From Drosophila persimilis (lineage: Eukaryota; Arthropoda; Insecta; Diptera; Drosophilidae): 64,000 nucleotides of DNA. Both the position numbers and the translations under genes were made by a program. Shown here piece after piece: positions 35,644-47,096 of this stretch (the first letter of the stretch is position 1; each line of letters starts with the position of its first letter). Where the stretch lies: contig NW_020825288.1 of the NCBI RefSeq assembly GCF_003286085.1, forward strand, positions 6,820,001-6,884,000, read 5' to 3'. The notes under the pieces were generated by a model. The model was not told the DNA's origin. It saw only the letters and a program-made list of their open reading frames with translations, and ran no database searches.

Positions 35644-36178
35644 TTAGGTGACACACTTGTGAGCGTAGGAGTGGCAACGTTTCGTACAGCACTCCTCGCC
35701 GACAGAGCACTGGAGAAAAGTGCGTAACGAGAGAAAGTTAACACTGGGCTCAAGCTGAGATCCACACTGACTCTTACCTGTCCACCGACCGGCTGGCACT
35801 GCCTGCCCTGCTCCGTCTGTGGTGTCTGCTTTGACTCCGTGGCGAGCGTTACGATGTCCACGATGTCAGGAAATTCTTTGGAAGACTGCTTCACATCGAT
35901 GTCATAGATACTGTTTGACTGGTGTGGAGTCTCTAGGGAAAAGCCTTCGTCTATCCTCCTGGCGCAGACATTCAGGTATGTCATGCATTTCCTCGAGCAG
36001 CAGTCCGAATGCATCTGGCACTGAATACTCGGGCTTGAAGTGATGATCTTAGCTGGAGTAGGATGCAACTCACATATTCTCCATTCGCTTTGCAGGTGAG
36101 GCCCTCCCTCTCAAAGTGGGCCGCCACCAAGCCCAAGATACACAAATAAAATCCGAAACGGGCGATCGACATCGACAT
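35644..36178 (-). CDS. ICK13: double-knottin secreted protein (class 2)
   Basis: Three exons, 36178-36074, 36020-35778 and 35709-35644, both introns phase 0 (53 and 68 bp), encode 137 residues. After signal peptide MSMSIARFGFYLCILGLV comes HFEREGLTC with Cys1 of domain 1; exon 2 starts at Cys2 (CQMHSDCCSRKC) and completes C-x6-C-x5-CC-x3-C-x6-C. A linker of about 55 residues, acidic and rich in Ser/Thr, leads to QCQPVGGQ, the Cys1 of domain 2, at the exon 2 end. Exon 3 starts at Cys2 of domain 2 and repeats the same spacing, ending HSYAHKCVT. Each intron thus sits just before the second cysteine of a domain. Twelve knot cysteines in one protein make it unlike all its neighbours. It has a TATA box and TTCAGTC initiator. 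Confidence 0.83.
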
Positions 36179-36231
36179 GCTGGCGCTGGCACTGTAAAGC
36201 TATGACTGAAGCATTATGCGCTGGATCGCGG

Positions 36232-36239
36232 TTTTATAC
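36232..36239 (-). promoter_or_regulatory. TATA box of ICK13
   Basis: GTATAAAA on the minus strand; the initiator TTCAGTC (36204-36210) lies about 30 bp downstream, the classic insect spacing. Confidence 0.7.
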
Positions 36240-37160
36240 CTAAGCTCAGTAGAGATAAACAGAGAAATTCTGCCTTCCAGAGCCTAAAAGTAGACCTATT
36301 GCTAAGCTTCTGCCAATACGTATGGCATTATGATTAAAAATACTTTAATGATTAAAAATTGTATTGTTTGGGGTGATTAAGGTCTTGACCGCGACCTAAA
36401 AGCAGACAAAAGTCTCCGCATTTCCATCCAGAATGAGAGCCTAAGAAAGAGCCTAAAAGAGTCGAACAAATTCTCTCTCATCACTAGGGGACTCGAGGGG
36501 AGCGTTGTGGCAACGGCAAGGGCCGTGGCTCTACATTCATACCCCATACTCAATTATTATAGTTATGTGAGAGCTTTTTTTTTACATCTGTCTCTTTTTC
36601 TCTCGTTCCCCTCGGACAGAGCGCGCACACTGCACGCGGAAGGATGCGTGTGAGAGAGAGAGAGAATGATACAAATTCGCTCTTATAGTCTCTAGGCGCT
36701 AATCAAGGCGGATAGGTGGACAAACGGACGGCTATATCGTCTCGGCTATGGATTCTGATCAAGAATACATGTATACTTATACTTTATGGGGTCGGAAACG
36801 CTTCCATCTGGGAGTTACACAGACATACACTACCACCTGAAATCGAATATACCCCTAATTCTCTTCGAGTTTCGGGTATAAAAAGGGTAATGAAACCGCG
36901 GCAGAGGGGGTGATGTATAAAGCCCGCATCAGGGCGTGAGAGTGAGCCGTTTTTTTTGTGTGCCAAGGACCGCACCGTGACCTGCCACAACTGTACCACT
37001 CAACGGCTGCTCGCTCGAGTGGCTCTCGGCCTGGAATGAGTTTGTTTGCTCGGCTGCTTGCTCATCGTGTGCCAGCGCTCTTATACGCATCGATCAGCCA
37101 GCCAGCCAGCCAGCCGCTTATCTTATCGAGGGAGGGAGGCTTTAGCTCTATAGGTACGAG
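36240..37160. other. intergenic between peptide array and aminopeptidases
   Basis: Divergent upstream region of ICK13 (-) and the first aminopeptidase (+). It contains a repeat fragment (36540-36884) and, near 37113, a CTTATCTTATCGA pair of GATA motifs. No gene seen. Confidence 0.6.
36540..36884. mobile_element. fragment of the dispersed repeat, inverted
   Basis: Starts ATACCCCATACTC and ends TTTCGGGTAT. Its reverse complement matches the left part of the element at 32459 (GTTTCCGACCCCATAAAGTAT, TTCTTGATCAG, AGCCGAG), with the middle lost. Confidence 0.65.
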
Positions 37161-37197
37161 TATAACCTGAACCCGCAATCGTAGCGGTCGCTCAGTT
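37161..37197 (+). promoter_or_regulatory. core promoter of aminopeptidase 1
   Basis: TATAACC at 37161 and a TCAGTT initiator at 37192-37197, spaced about 32 bp; the ATG follows at 37278. Confidence 0.6.
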
Positions 37198-37277
37198 GAG
37201 TTTCGGTTGCCAACGCCGCGTGGTGGAACAGTAACAGACCCAGTCCCAGTTCCAGTCCCGGTCATCGATCAGTTGCC

Positions 37278-40200
37278 ATGATTACGCCTTTGAGTGGATT
37301 TGCGGGGCTTGTGCTGGTAGTGGCGCTGGCCCTGGCCCTGTCCGGGGTCGATGGGTCCCTGCCCACTCGCGATCGTTCGCTGCGGCTGCCCAACGAGACC
37401 TATCCGCTGGGCTACGAGCTGCACATCTCGAGCAACATCCATCTGGGGAGCCTGCTCTTCAGCGGAAATGCCACCATTGACGTAGCGATCAGGCAGTCGA
37501 CGAACGAGATAGTTCTACACGCCAAGAACCTCAGCGACATCCAGATTACTGTGCGACAAGTGACATATTCGGGATCCATGGAAGTTGTCGATGACCTTAT
37601 CCACACATACAATCCGCAAGCCGCCTTCCTCATCATCCATCCCCGCGAGAACTATCAGGCCTTCGAGGCGGGACAGCGGTATCGCGTGGAGATTCTATAC
37701 ACGGCCATAATGAGATCCCGGCCCATGGGCCTGTACTGGATGGACTACGTGGATGAGTCGACCAATCGGACCGCGTGAGTAGCGCGCTTAGAGCAGCTGG
37801 TGTGGATTGGATCACTAAAGTGGACATTTCCGCTGGCTGTCATCGAGAGGAGGCACGCGCCTTTTACTTCCCTTACATAATTGGGAGATAGACCCCGGCG
37901 ATAGCTGTGCACTTTGTATGGCTCATTTGACTTTGGCGGCGCTCTCACTTTTATTTTCTTTCTTTCCCCATCTGTTTGTTGTGTTTGGCTCTCGTTGTTC
38001 CATCGTTTTAATTAATATTTGACGCTGGCACAGACAGCAAGCGGCTTATCATCGCACATTTGGCCAGCTATCGTAGCAGCGGCGTCTCATCAGAATACAC
38101 ACTCGTATACGCGCCTATCAGAATCACTCATTCCGGCAGCGTTGCCGGGGTGACGATGTAAACAATACCACAGACACATATTCACATATAAATCATGCGA
38201 GTTGTGCAAGGGGAATTCTTCATAAGGGGTCATGACTGTGATCACAACAATAGTCAGCCCGCAGTGATTACGAACCGAATCTTATCAGCCCCCTCCACAC
38301 CCCGATTAGTTTTGGGCGCGTGAACTCGCGGGTTTGTTTATTTTGATTTTATTCGAGCAATGCCCATTGTTGATTCCCTCGAATCTGGGAAAGTCGTACA
38401 ATAAACCACAATTGTTCTGAAGACGTGAGAGAGAGAAGGCTCTGCAAATCAGCATGTCATACCGGCTGCCTCAGGCTCCAACTGGTTTTATTCGGCGTTC
38501 AATGATCTGCGAAGTGGGATTTTTTTGAAATCGAACACGATTTTGATTACAAATAATTATTATTTGGCTTTGCTCTTTGAATACAGCTTACAAGTCATCC
38601 GAATCTTTCGACTGTCAATGCTGCTGACTCTCCACTTTAAAATACTCATGAAATTCCCAATTCCCAATTCCCAGATATGTGGCCGCCACGCAATCAGAGC
38701 CGACATATGCGCGTCTAATCTTTCCCTGCTACGATGAGCCCGGCTTCAAGTCGAATTTCAGCATCCGGCTGACCCACGGTATCAACCACTCGGCCATATC
38801 TAATATGCCCGTCAAAGAGATGCAGCATCATGGGTAAGCCTATCATCTTAAAGGTGCTCTCTCTCCTCAGTTATTAAATTCTCTTGGTTTGCAGAGAGCT
38901 GACGACGACCCTGTTCGAGACAACGCCGCCGATGTCTACCTATTTGGTGGCATTTGTGATCTCCGACTTTGAGCACATTTCGGAGACGTATCGCGGGGTC
39001 ACGCAGCGCATCTACTCCTCGCCCAGATCGAAGGAGAAGGGTCAGAGTGCGCTCAAGAATGCCGTGCGCACGGTGGCCGCTATGGAGGATTACTTCGGTG
39101 TGAGCTATCCGCTGCAGAAGCTGGATCACATAGCGCTGAAGAAGAACTACGGGGCTGCCATGGAAAACTGGGGTCTGATCACCTTCAAGGAGGGCAACCT
39201 CCTGCAGCAGGACACGGGGGATGTGCACAAGCGCGTCAAGGACAAGATCACGCAGAACCACGAGATCGCCCATCAATGGTTTGGCAACTTGGTGTCGCCC
39301 GAATGGTGGTCCTATGCCTGGATGAACGAGGGCTTTGCCACCTACTTTGCCTACGTCATCACGGATCTGGTGAGTCCAGTCTCAGAGTTATATCCCAAAA
39401 TGATAAATAATGCAATTTATGATCTGTAGCTCTACCCCGAAGACAAGGTGATGGATATGTTCGTGTCGGATGAGGCGGACCGCGCCTACAGCTACAACAG
39501 CTTTTTCGAGGTCCGCCCGATGACCTCCTACGTGGAGACCGAGAAGGAGATCATGGCCATCTTCGATATCATCACATACAAGCGAGCCGCCTGCGTCATC
39601 AAGATGTTCCACCACGCCTTCCGTCAGAAGATCTTTGTGCGCGGAATAAGTCGCTACCTGGAAAAATAGTAAGTGCTAATCGGACTGCTCCTGGAACCGA
39701 TCAATTGGAATTCATGGGCCAAAGTGTATCGTTCTTTCCAGCAAGTACAGCGTGGCCAACGAGCTGAACCTTTTCGACTACCTGCAAGCGGAGCTCCTTG
39801 AGGACGAGTATTTCCGGCAGCAGCCGTGGGTGCACCGGGTGCGTGAGATCATGCTCTCCTGGACGCATAGCGAATGGATGCCCATTGTGCTGGTGACTCG
39901 CAACTACGAGAACGACACGATCACCTTCAGCCAGCGGTCGATCCACTCCAAGAGCGAGCACTGGTGGATACCGCTGAACTTTGCCACCGCTCAGGAGCCG
40001 TGCTTCGAGGACACGCAAGCCGACCTCTTCATCCTGCCCCAGACGCAGCACTCCCTCACTCTGGCAGAGCTGAATCTGCAGCTGACCGGCCGGGACTGGC
40101 TGATCGTGAACAAACAGCAGACGGGCTTCTACCATGTCCACTACGACTCCGACAATCTTCGGGCCATTGCTCGTCAGCTGCAGCACAACCACTCGCTCAT

Positions 40201-41374
40201 CCATCCGGTGAACCGGGCTGCCCTGTTCCGGGACCTGAAGCCGCAGGTCGAGCACACCGAGCTCGAGGACATCGAAGTCGTCTTCGATATGCTGAAGTAC
40301 ATGGAGCTCGAGGAGGATCTGCTGCCCTGGAAACAGGTGGCCGATACCATAGACTTTGTGCGACGAAATCTCTTTGGCACCGCCTCGCTGGAGCTGTTTA
40401 ACGAGTTTGTGCGCCACCTGGTCACGCCCATGTTCCGGCGACTGTTTCGTGACAAAGCGTCTGGGGATGTGTCCAACAGTGCCCTGGAGGCGGGTCAGGA
40501 GATCCTCCTGACGGCCTGTCTGGCCGACCTGCCCGAGTGCCAGGACTATACGCGGAGCCTGGCCAAGGAATACATCTTCAAGAAGGTCAATGTGACCAAC
40601 GAATCCGAGTACTATGCCATGTACGACACCATACTCTGTCTGGGTGTGCGCTACCTGAGCGACAAAGAGTTCTACGGGGTCATTGGCATGATGCAGGCTG
40701 CCGATCGGAGCTCCATCTACTACGATGACTTGATCTACTCCCTGCGCTGTACTCAGAGCCACAGCCATCTGCTGTACTACTTGGATCTGCTGCTGGGCGA
40801 GAACTCGACGCATCAAATACTGAGCGACCCGGAGTCAATGATGTATCTCTCATATCTGTACAAATCGAATATGGAAGCTCGGTCTGTGATCTGGCAGTAC
40901 ATCGATCGCAGCTACAAGCTGCTTTGTAGGTCGCCGAGCTTTGTGGAGAATTTCAATCAGATAGCCGAGTTTGTGCCGCGACAACAAACACCTCAGGTAG
41001 GATAAGCCAAGGATATCCCAAGGACCACTTAACCATCCATTTCCATTTCCTTTCAGTTTGCTATGTTGCGCCAGAGAATAGCTCGATACATGGAGGCACA
41101 GAGCCTCAACGCAGGTGAGGCACTGATCGACATCGACTCTGGCCTGGTGGGCAAGAAGATGAAAAACACCGAAGTCTTCGTCGACAAATACGAGCACAAG
41201 ATCCACAATTGGCTGATCGCCGAGGTCCCGCCAATGTCTGTCCAGAACGAAGCCATTCATTCAGAGCCCCTCAGTGTGGGCAATGGCTCGAATCGCCCTC
41301 AGAGCCTCCTGAATACGGCCAGTGAAGTGGTTCAAAAAGCGTTACGATCCATAGATCGATCGTTATATAGATGA
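37278..41374 (+). CDS. M1 zinc aminopeptidase 1 (secreted, no GPI tail)
   Basis: Six exons: 37278-37774, 38675-38833, 38895-39369, 39430-39668, 39742-40996, 41057-41374, all GT-AG, total 980 residues. A signal peptide (MITPLSGFAGLVLVVALALA) precedes the M1 N-terminal beta domain. The zinc site is HEIAH at residues 341-345 with the third ligand in NEGFA after 18 residues. The substrate motif is AAMEN, within GAAMENWG at 305-312, so the usual first glycine of GAMEN is alanine. The catalytic tyrosine is in DIITYKRAA. Exon 5 carries the ERAP1-like C-terminal domain. Unlike the other four copies, the C terminus (ending RSIDRSLYR) has no hydrophobic GPI signal, so it is probably soluble. It is likely an extracellular aminopeptidase of the SP1029-type insect group; altered specificity is inference. 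Confidence 0.9.
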
Positions 41375-42340
41375 TAATGATTTATTGCCTTAAGCAATGG
41401 CAGACTTAATTACAAATAAATTAATTCTAATACAACAAGTCATTCAGCGTTATCAATCAAGCACCCGCGAGCTTTCCACCATACCATCGATGAATGATAA
41501 GCGAAAATGATTTTGGCCCAGACAGAGATGTGGGGAATAGCAAAACAAGTCATCGTCAATAAATGGCTAACCGATCAACAGTTCTATATATATACCCTTT
41601 CCTTGCAGGCGGTATTGCAATTTTAACATGAATTATTTATGATTATAGTCTCGAAAAACGGCTTGACTGTTTTAGTGGGGTTTCAAGTACGTGCCGCATA
41701 AATCAAGTACAAAAAGTACTTATTCTTTCAACTAAATTTCTAATAAATTAAGTTAATACTTAAAGTTAATGAATCATTCGAGTGAGTGGTGTTTTACGAA
41801 ACAGTTTTTGCACTAGACAATTACATTTTGTACCCATTTTATTTTAGTTTTAAGCTTTTGCTCAATAGTTCAATAGCTCAATAGAAATACTCGTCACTAC
41901 ACGCTCTGTGCCTAGATGATGTACTCCAAATTGTCTGATGTTCACCTGAAGAGATGGTTCTATGGAAAGGATCCATACGATGAGGACATTTTGCATTCCT
42001 TGTGTCCTTCCACAACGCTGTGGTGTTGTCTTCAGTCTATTCCAACAAACATCTCTGAAAAGCTTCGCAGTGGTGTTACAACTTCAAAAATATTGGCCCG
42101 GATCGTAATTAATTTGAGAGTATTTCAAGACTGGATCGACAATCTACAAGAACATCAGAACCGACCTCAGAATTTTTACGAGTACGAGCACCGAGGAAAC
42201 CGATAATTGAGAGTTTTACTGCTTAATTGTTCTTTTTTTTCAGGCCGGCTAATGTGGTATTAGCGGCCAGCTATTTTATCGAGTGTTGTGCAACAATCTT
42301 TACGATGAATGCCTTAGACAGGATTAGATAAGGCGCTGTC
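41375..42340. other. intergenic
   Basis: AT-rich region with an AATAAA near 41415 for aminopeptidase 1 and one small open frame at 41916-42206. A GATTAGATAAGG patch with GATA motifs lies at 42322-42333, just before the next promoter. Confidence 0.5.
41916..42206 (+). CDS. small ORF of unknown status
   Basis: A 96-codon frame from ATG to TAA, starting MMYSKLSDVHLKRWFYGKD. It has no signal peptide, no recognised domain and no obvious splice partner. Composition is not repetitive, and it is the only open frame of note in this intergenic region. It could be a gene fragment, a short gene or chance; I cannot tell. Confidence 0.2.
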   Translation: MMYSKLSDVHLKRWFYGKDPYDEDILHSLCPSTTLWCCLQSIPTNISEKLRSGVTTSKILARIVINLRVFQDWIDNLQEHQNRPQNFYEYEHRGNR

Positions 42341-42377
42341 CATAAATAAGAGCCGATCGCTCGGCGGCCACTCAATA
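42341..42377 (+). promoter_or_regulatory. core promoter of aminopeptidase 2
   Basis: CATAAATA at 42341-42348 and CTCAATATT near 42371, about 31 bp apart; the ATG is at 42405. Confidence 0.5.
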
Positions 42378-42404
42378 TTCAAGTGATTCTTCGGTGCAGC
42401 CGAC

Positions 42405-45400
42405 ATGGCAATGTGGCTGCTTAACTCCTCTCTGCTGCTGCTGCTGCTGGCAGCAGTCAGCCTGCAGGCCAGACTGATCCTTCCGCAGGACGACGGACAA
42501 CTGGAGACCAAGGAGCAATTCTTTGCCACTCCTCGCGACGACATCGATGAGGGCAACTATCGACTGCCGAACAACACCGCCCCCGAGTCGTACAAGGTGG
42601 AACTATGGACTAATGTGCACAGCGGCGCGAGGGACTTCAACGGCAGCGTGCAGATCGATCTGCAGGTCCTTGAGCTATCCAGTTCCATCACACTGCACTA
42701 CCGCCAGACGTCGAACTTCACAGCATCGATTATAAGCAGAGATGAGGTGGCCCAGGCCATTGAGCTCGATGTCGCCACCGACACCGTTCGCGAATTTCTC
42801 ACCCTCACGCCGAAGTTGGCGACTGTCACCTTTGCCGCGAACACCAACTGGACCCTCAGTATCGACTACAATGGTACCCTGCGCGGTGATATGGGCGGCT
42901 TCTATATATCCAGCTACACCGACGATGACAGCACTGTGCAGTAAGTGAAATAAACGATCGCGATCCGAACGAGGATCTGAAATGAGGAGATCCTCATTGA
43001 CTATTTATATTGCAGCTACCTGGCCACCACGCAGTTCGAGAGCACGAATGCCCGACACGCCTTCCCCTGCTACGATGAACCCGCCAGGAGAGCCAACTTC
43101 ACCATTACCATCCACCACGATCCCTCCTACAAGGCCATTAGCAATATGCCCGAGGATGCGGCGGCCACTAGCTCTGGTGTTACCGCCTTCCAGACCACCC
43201 CGAAGATGTCCACCTATCTGGTGGCCTTCATCGTGTCCGACTTTGAGTCGACAGGCGGCGAGCTGAACGGCCTGCCCCAAAGGGTCTTTTCGCGAAAGGG
43301 AAAGCAGGATCAGCAGGAGTGGGCCCTGTGGTCCGGCCTGGTGGTGGAGTCTAGTCTGGCCGGTTACTTCGGGGTGCCGTTCGCCCTGCCCAAGCTGGAT
43401 CAGGCCGGCATACCGGACTTTTCGGCCGGAGCCATGGAGAACTGGGGTCTAGCCACGTATCGCGAACAGTATATGTGGTGGAACAAGCAAAACTCGACCA
43501 TCAACCAAAAGACGAACATTGCCAATATCATTGGCCATGAGTACGCGCACATGTGGTTCGGGGATCTGGTCTCGATCAAATGGTGGACCTATCTGTGGTT
43601 GAAGGAGGGTTTCGCCACTCTATTCTCCTACGAGTCGAACGATATTGCCTTCCCCGAGTGGAACACCTATCAGATCTACCATGTGAACGACTACAACAGC
43701 GCCCTGCTGAACGATGCCGCTGGCGCGGCCACGCCCATGACCCATTATGTCCAGACGCCCTCAGAGATTTCTAGCCGCTACAACACCTTCTCGTATGCCA
43801 AGCCTGCCAGTGTGCTCTTCATGTTCAAGAATGCCTGGACAGACAGCGTCTTCCGACTGGGTCTGAACAAGTATCTGACCAAGAAGTGAGTACCCCAAAG
43901 CACACATAGATAATAACCCATCCCATCCATTTTATTTGGACTAACGCACTCTTACCTATCTAGCCAATTCAACTCCTGCGACGAGTGGGACTTGTTTGAG
44001 TCCCTCCAGGAAGCTGCCAATGAACAGGGGCTCTCCCTGCCCACGACGGTGGCCAACATCTTCTCCAGCTGGTCGCAGCAGGCCGGCTATCCCCTTCTGA
44101 CTGTCGAACGCAACTATGACGCCGGCACCTTCACCGTGAAGCAGCAGCGCTACCTCGCTGACAAGGATGCGGCCAACCAGAACACCTGGTATGTGCCCAT
44201 CAACTTTGCCACAGCCTCCAGCCCGGACTATCGAAACACGAGTGCCTCGCACTACCTGCTAAATATCTCCGAGGTGGCCATCACAGATGCGCAGATCGCT
44301 AGCGACGATTGGCTGATCCTCAACAAGCAGAGTTCGGGATACTACCGCATCCTCTACGACAACCAGAACTACCAGCTCCTGGCACAGGTACTGGCCGACC
44401 AGCCGTACAAGATCCATGTCCGCAATCGCGCCCAGCTACTGTACGACACCTACATCTTCCTGACCTCCGGACGTCTCAATCACAGCACGCTGTTCGATTT
44501 GCTGTCCTACCTTAAGAACGAGACTGAGTATGCGCCCTGGTCCACTGCCAACACCATTCTGACCGTCTTCGATCGTTACCTGCGAGGCGATGAGCAGTAC
44601 TCCCAGTTTACCAGTTTCGTGGTCCAGCAGATCGATGGCATCTTCAATAGGTTGGGTGTCAACGAGATTCCCGGGGAGCACTATCTGAACAACTATCTGC
44701 GCGTGGTGCTGATCAGTCTGGCCTGCCAAGTGGGCAGTGAGTCGTGCTACGAGCAGTCGGCCCTGAAGCTGAAGCAGTTCCTGCTGAATGGAATTCACAT
44801 TGAGGCAACGATCAGGACGCAAACGTTCTGCGGAGGCCTGCGTAAGACGGAGGATGATATCTTCAATCTCGTACTGCAGAACCTAGGTGCCTCTTCGGAC
44901 GCCACCGACCGCAGCCTGTTCGTCTCTTCGCTGGGCTGCTCGCAGGTTCCCTCCCAGCTGGAGACGTTCTTCTCGAGCTCCTTCAATGAGAGCAATGGCT
45001 TGACCGATAGCGAGCGGACTTCACTGCTCAATGCCGCCTACTCCAGGAGCGAGGTGGGTCTCACAGCCAGCTTGGATTTCCTCGAGTCCAATTGGAGGGA
45101 CTACGCCCAGCTGAATGGATCCACGAAACCCTTGGATTTGGCTCTGCGTGGCATCGCTACCTATGTGGTTAGCACGAAGCAGCAAACAAGGGTAGGCTCA
45201 ATGGAGTTTGGTAATCCTGTTTCTATTATAATTTTGTATTCTTGCTCTTTTAGCTGAACGCCCTGGTCGAAGATGTCAAGACCAATGGACCGGAGTATGT
45301 CAATGATGATCTTAGCACCGTCGTAGACTCCCGAGTAAAAGCCAATCTCGATTGGCTGGCCGTCCATCGTGATCCTCTGATCAGTTGGTTGGCTGCCTAC

Positions 45401-45496
45401 AACACAGTCAAGGACAATGGCAGTCCCGCCCTGACGACATCCCTAGCCACGATCCTGGCCTCAGCGCTGACGCTACTTTTGTGGCAGTTATTTTAG
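42405..45496 (+). CDS. M1 zinc aminopeptidase 2 (GPI-anchored type)
   Basis: Four exons: 42405-42940, 43016-43885, 43964-45191, 45254-45496, total 958 residues. It starts with a signal peptide (MAMWLLNSSLLLLLLAAVSL). Sequence motifs are standard: GAMEN at 317-321, HEYAH at 353-357, the glutamate ligand in KEGFATLF, and the tyrosine in NTFSYAKPA. The C terminus is a hydrophobic LATILASALTLLLWQLF preceded by small residues (NGSPA), typical of a GPI signal, so the enzyme is likely tethered outside the cell, as in midgut brush-border aminopeptidase N. Exon 2 (870 bp) spans what is split by two introns in aminopeptidase 1, so introns were lost or gained. The last intron is absent from aminopeptidase 3. 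Confidence 0.93.
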
Positions 45497-47085
45497 GATT
45501 AGTCATAGTCATGTGCTCAAGTATACCCATAAATAAATTTAATTCATGAATCAACAGTAAAACTCTTTGTACGGCTTCAAAAAAGTACTGATAGGGATGG
45601 TGAATTCCGGCAGAATGTTTTTCCCTAGCCAGGACTCATAGTTCACAAGATTTTGTTGTGAAATACATGATTAACTGGATTGATGGTTTTATGCTCTTAA
45701 CAGTTCCACTTAATCAGTATAATCTCAGTGCCATTGAGAATCCATAAAATCGATGGGGAGTTGATTGCTGATTGTGCGATAGTCATGAGTTTTAGTTCGA
45801 ACCTTGATTATCAATTTGATATCTGCCACTACGGCCATAGTTTATGAAGTTCACGTGCCATAATCGACCAAATGACGCCATCAGTGGAACATTCAAGAAA
45901 ATAAAAGAAAGAAAATAAAGAAGTTTCGAAAAACAAAACGAGCAGGTACATTGTGGGTCCCAGCTAGGGCCGTGACTCTACATTTACGAATATACCCGAT
46001 ACTCAGTCAGTATGGATCCCCTCCGGCAGAGGGCGCACACATAGCACGACGAAAAGTGTGTGAGAGAGAGACAGAAAATGAGTAAGCGTGGCAGGAGTTG
46101 CGTAGCCACAGGCTATCTGTTAGATAAGGTCAATCTCTGTGATTCTGAGTTTATAGTTTTCTCGTATCTTTAAGATTATCCCTATTAAAAATCTCAAAAG
46201 AATGTGTCAAACGAGTTAGTTTGCTTCCATTTCTAACAATAGATAAATGTTATACATGCCACACTATCGATTAAATCTAGTCTTAATCTAACATAAACCA
46301 ATCTTAAGGTCAGCTCTACTCCTACTTTCATTGGTTTAGAGGAACATATCTGGTTTTATTTGATTGTGTGAATACTTTTGGGTCACATGTTCAATCTGCT
46401 GTCGTATTAAAGTTAAATCAATGTCGAGCTTTTACCAAATCTCTTTCTGATTGCCTTGTCTAATCATTTTCTGTCAAAAGAGCTTATTTATTGCAGATTA
46501 ACTTGAAATTTTGACGTGTAATTCCAATTGATTTATTTTGTAGTACTCTAGTACTTAAAATTAGCGCCCTTCCGTCGCCATGTTTTTGAGACGACAACTT
46601 AAGTAACCATAGAAAGTATTCAAGATTATTCCAGAAATTGAAAGCAATTCGAAAGGATTCTTGAACGAACTTGAGTATGGCGATTGTTACTATGCGACGG
46701 ATAAACCTTTCGATGTGCGGTCCGATATGAATGGATCGATATTCTCTGGAAAACGCCATCATACATACTTGAAGGTATTATCAGCAAACCACATGTCTGT
46801 CTTGAAGTCTAAGACGTATGCCTTATCTAACCATCGCAAATACGTGTGTTCAATGGCCAAAACGAACTATCAGATGGTACGAGTATGTGGATCCTGAGGC
46901 TATCGCGACTTGTCGCACAATCGAATCGTTGATTTATACCGACTATAGTGGTTTATAGCGGACCAGTCCCAGACACAATCTTGCCAATCATTGTTAAGGG
47001 TACACGAACGTGTGAACGGAACGCTTACTACTGCTCTCAGAAGAAATGATTAGCATGATTAGATTAGGCTTGGCCTCCAGATAAC
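45497..47085. other. intergenic with repeat fragment
   Basis: AATAAA near 45531 serves aminopeptidase 2. A dispersed-repeat fragment lies at 45990-46180. An open frame at 46613-46897 lacks an ATG near its start and any recognisable motif. GATA-type sites occur near 46825 and 47080. Confidence 0.5.
45990..46180. mobile_element. fragment of the dispersed repeat
   Basis: ATACCCGATACT(C) followed by AGTATGG, CGGCAGAGGGCGC, GAGAGAGACAGAAAAT and GCGTAGCCAC blocks, matching the reverse complement of the right end of the element at 32459-33530. Confidence 0.6.
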
Positions 47086-47086
47086 A

Positions 47087-47096
47087 TTTTATATAG
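47087..47096 (+). promoter_or_regulatory. TATA box of aminopeptidase 3
   Basis: TTTTATATAG about 110 bp upstream of the chosen ATG, with a GATAAC motif directly before it. Confidence 0.5.

Noticed and set aside
24161-36178. Idea that the array encodes venom-type toxins
   Set aside because: Cystine-knot spacing is shared by inhibitors, antimicrobial and reproductive peptides as well; nothing in the sequence shows toxicity, so only the fold class is claimed.
39701-40816. 371-codon open frame on the minus strand
   Set aside because: It is antisense to exon 5 of aminopeptidase 1; GC-rich codon-biased exons leave such shadows. Its sequence has no domain and no start context.
46613-46897. Open frame of about 95 codons upstream of aminopeptidase 3
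   Set aside because: It has no early ATG (starts only at TTG or later), no recognised motif and no splice sites that would link it to a gene.
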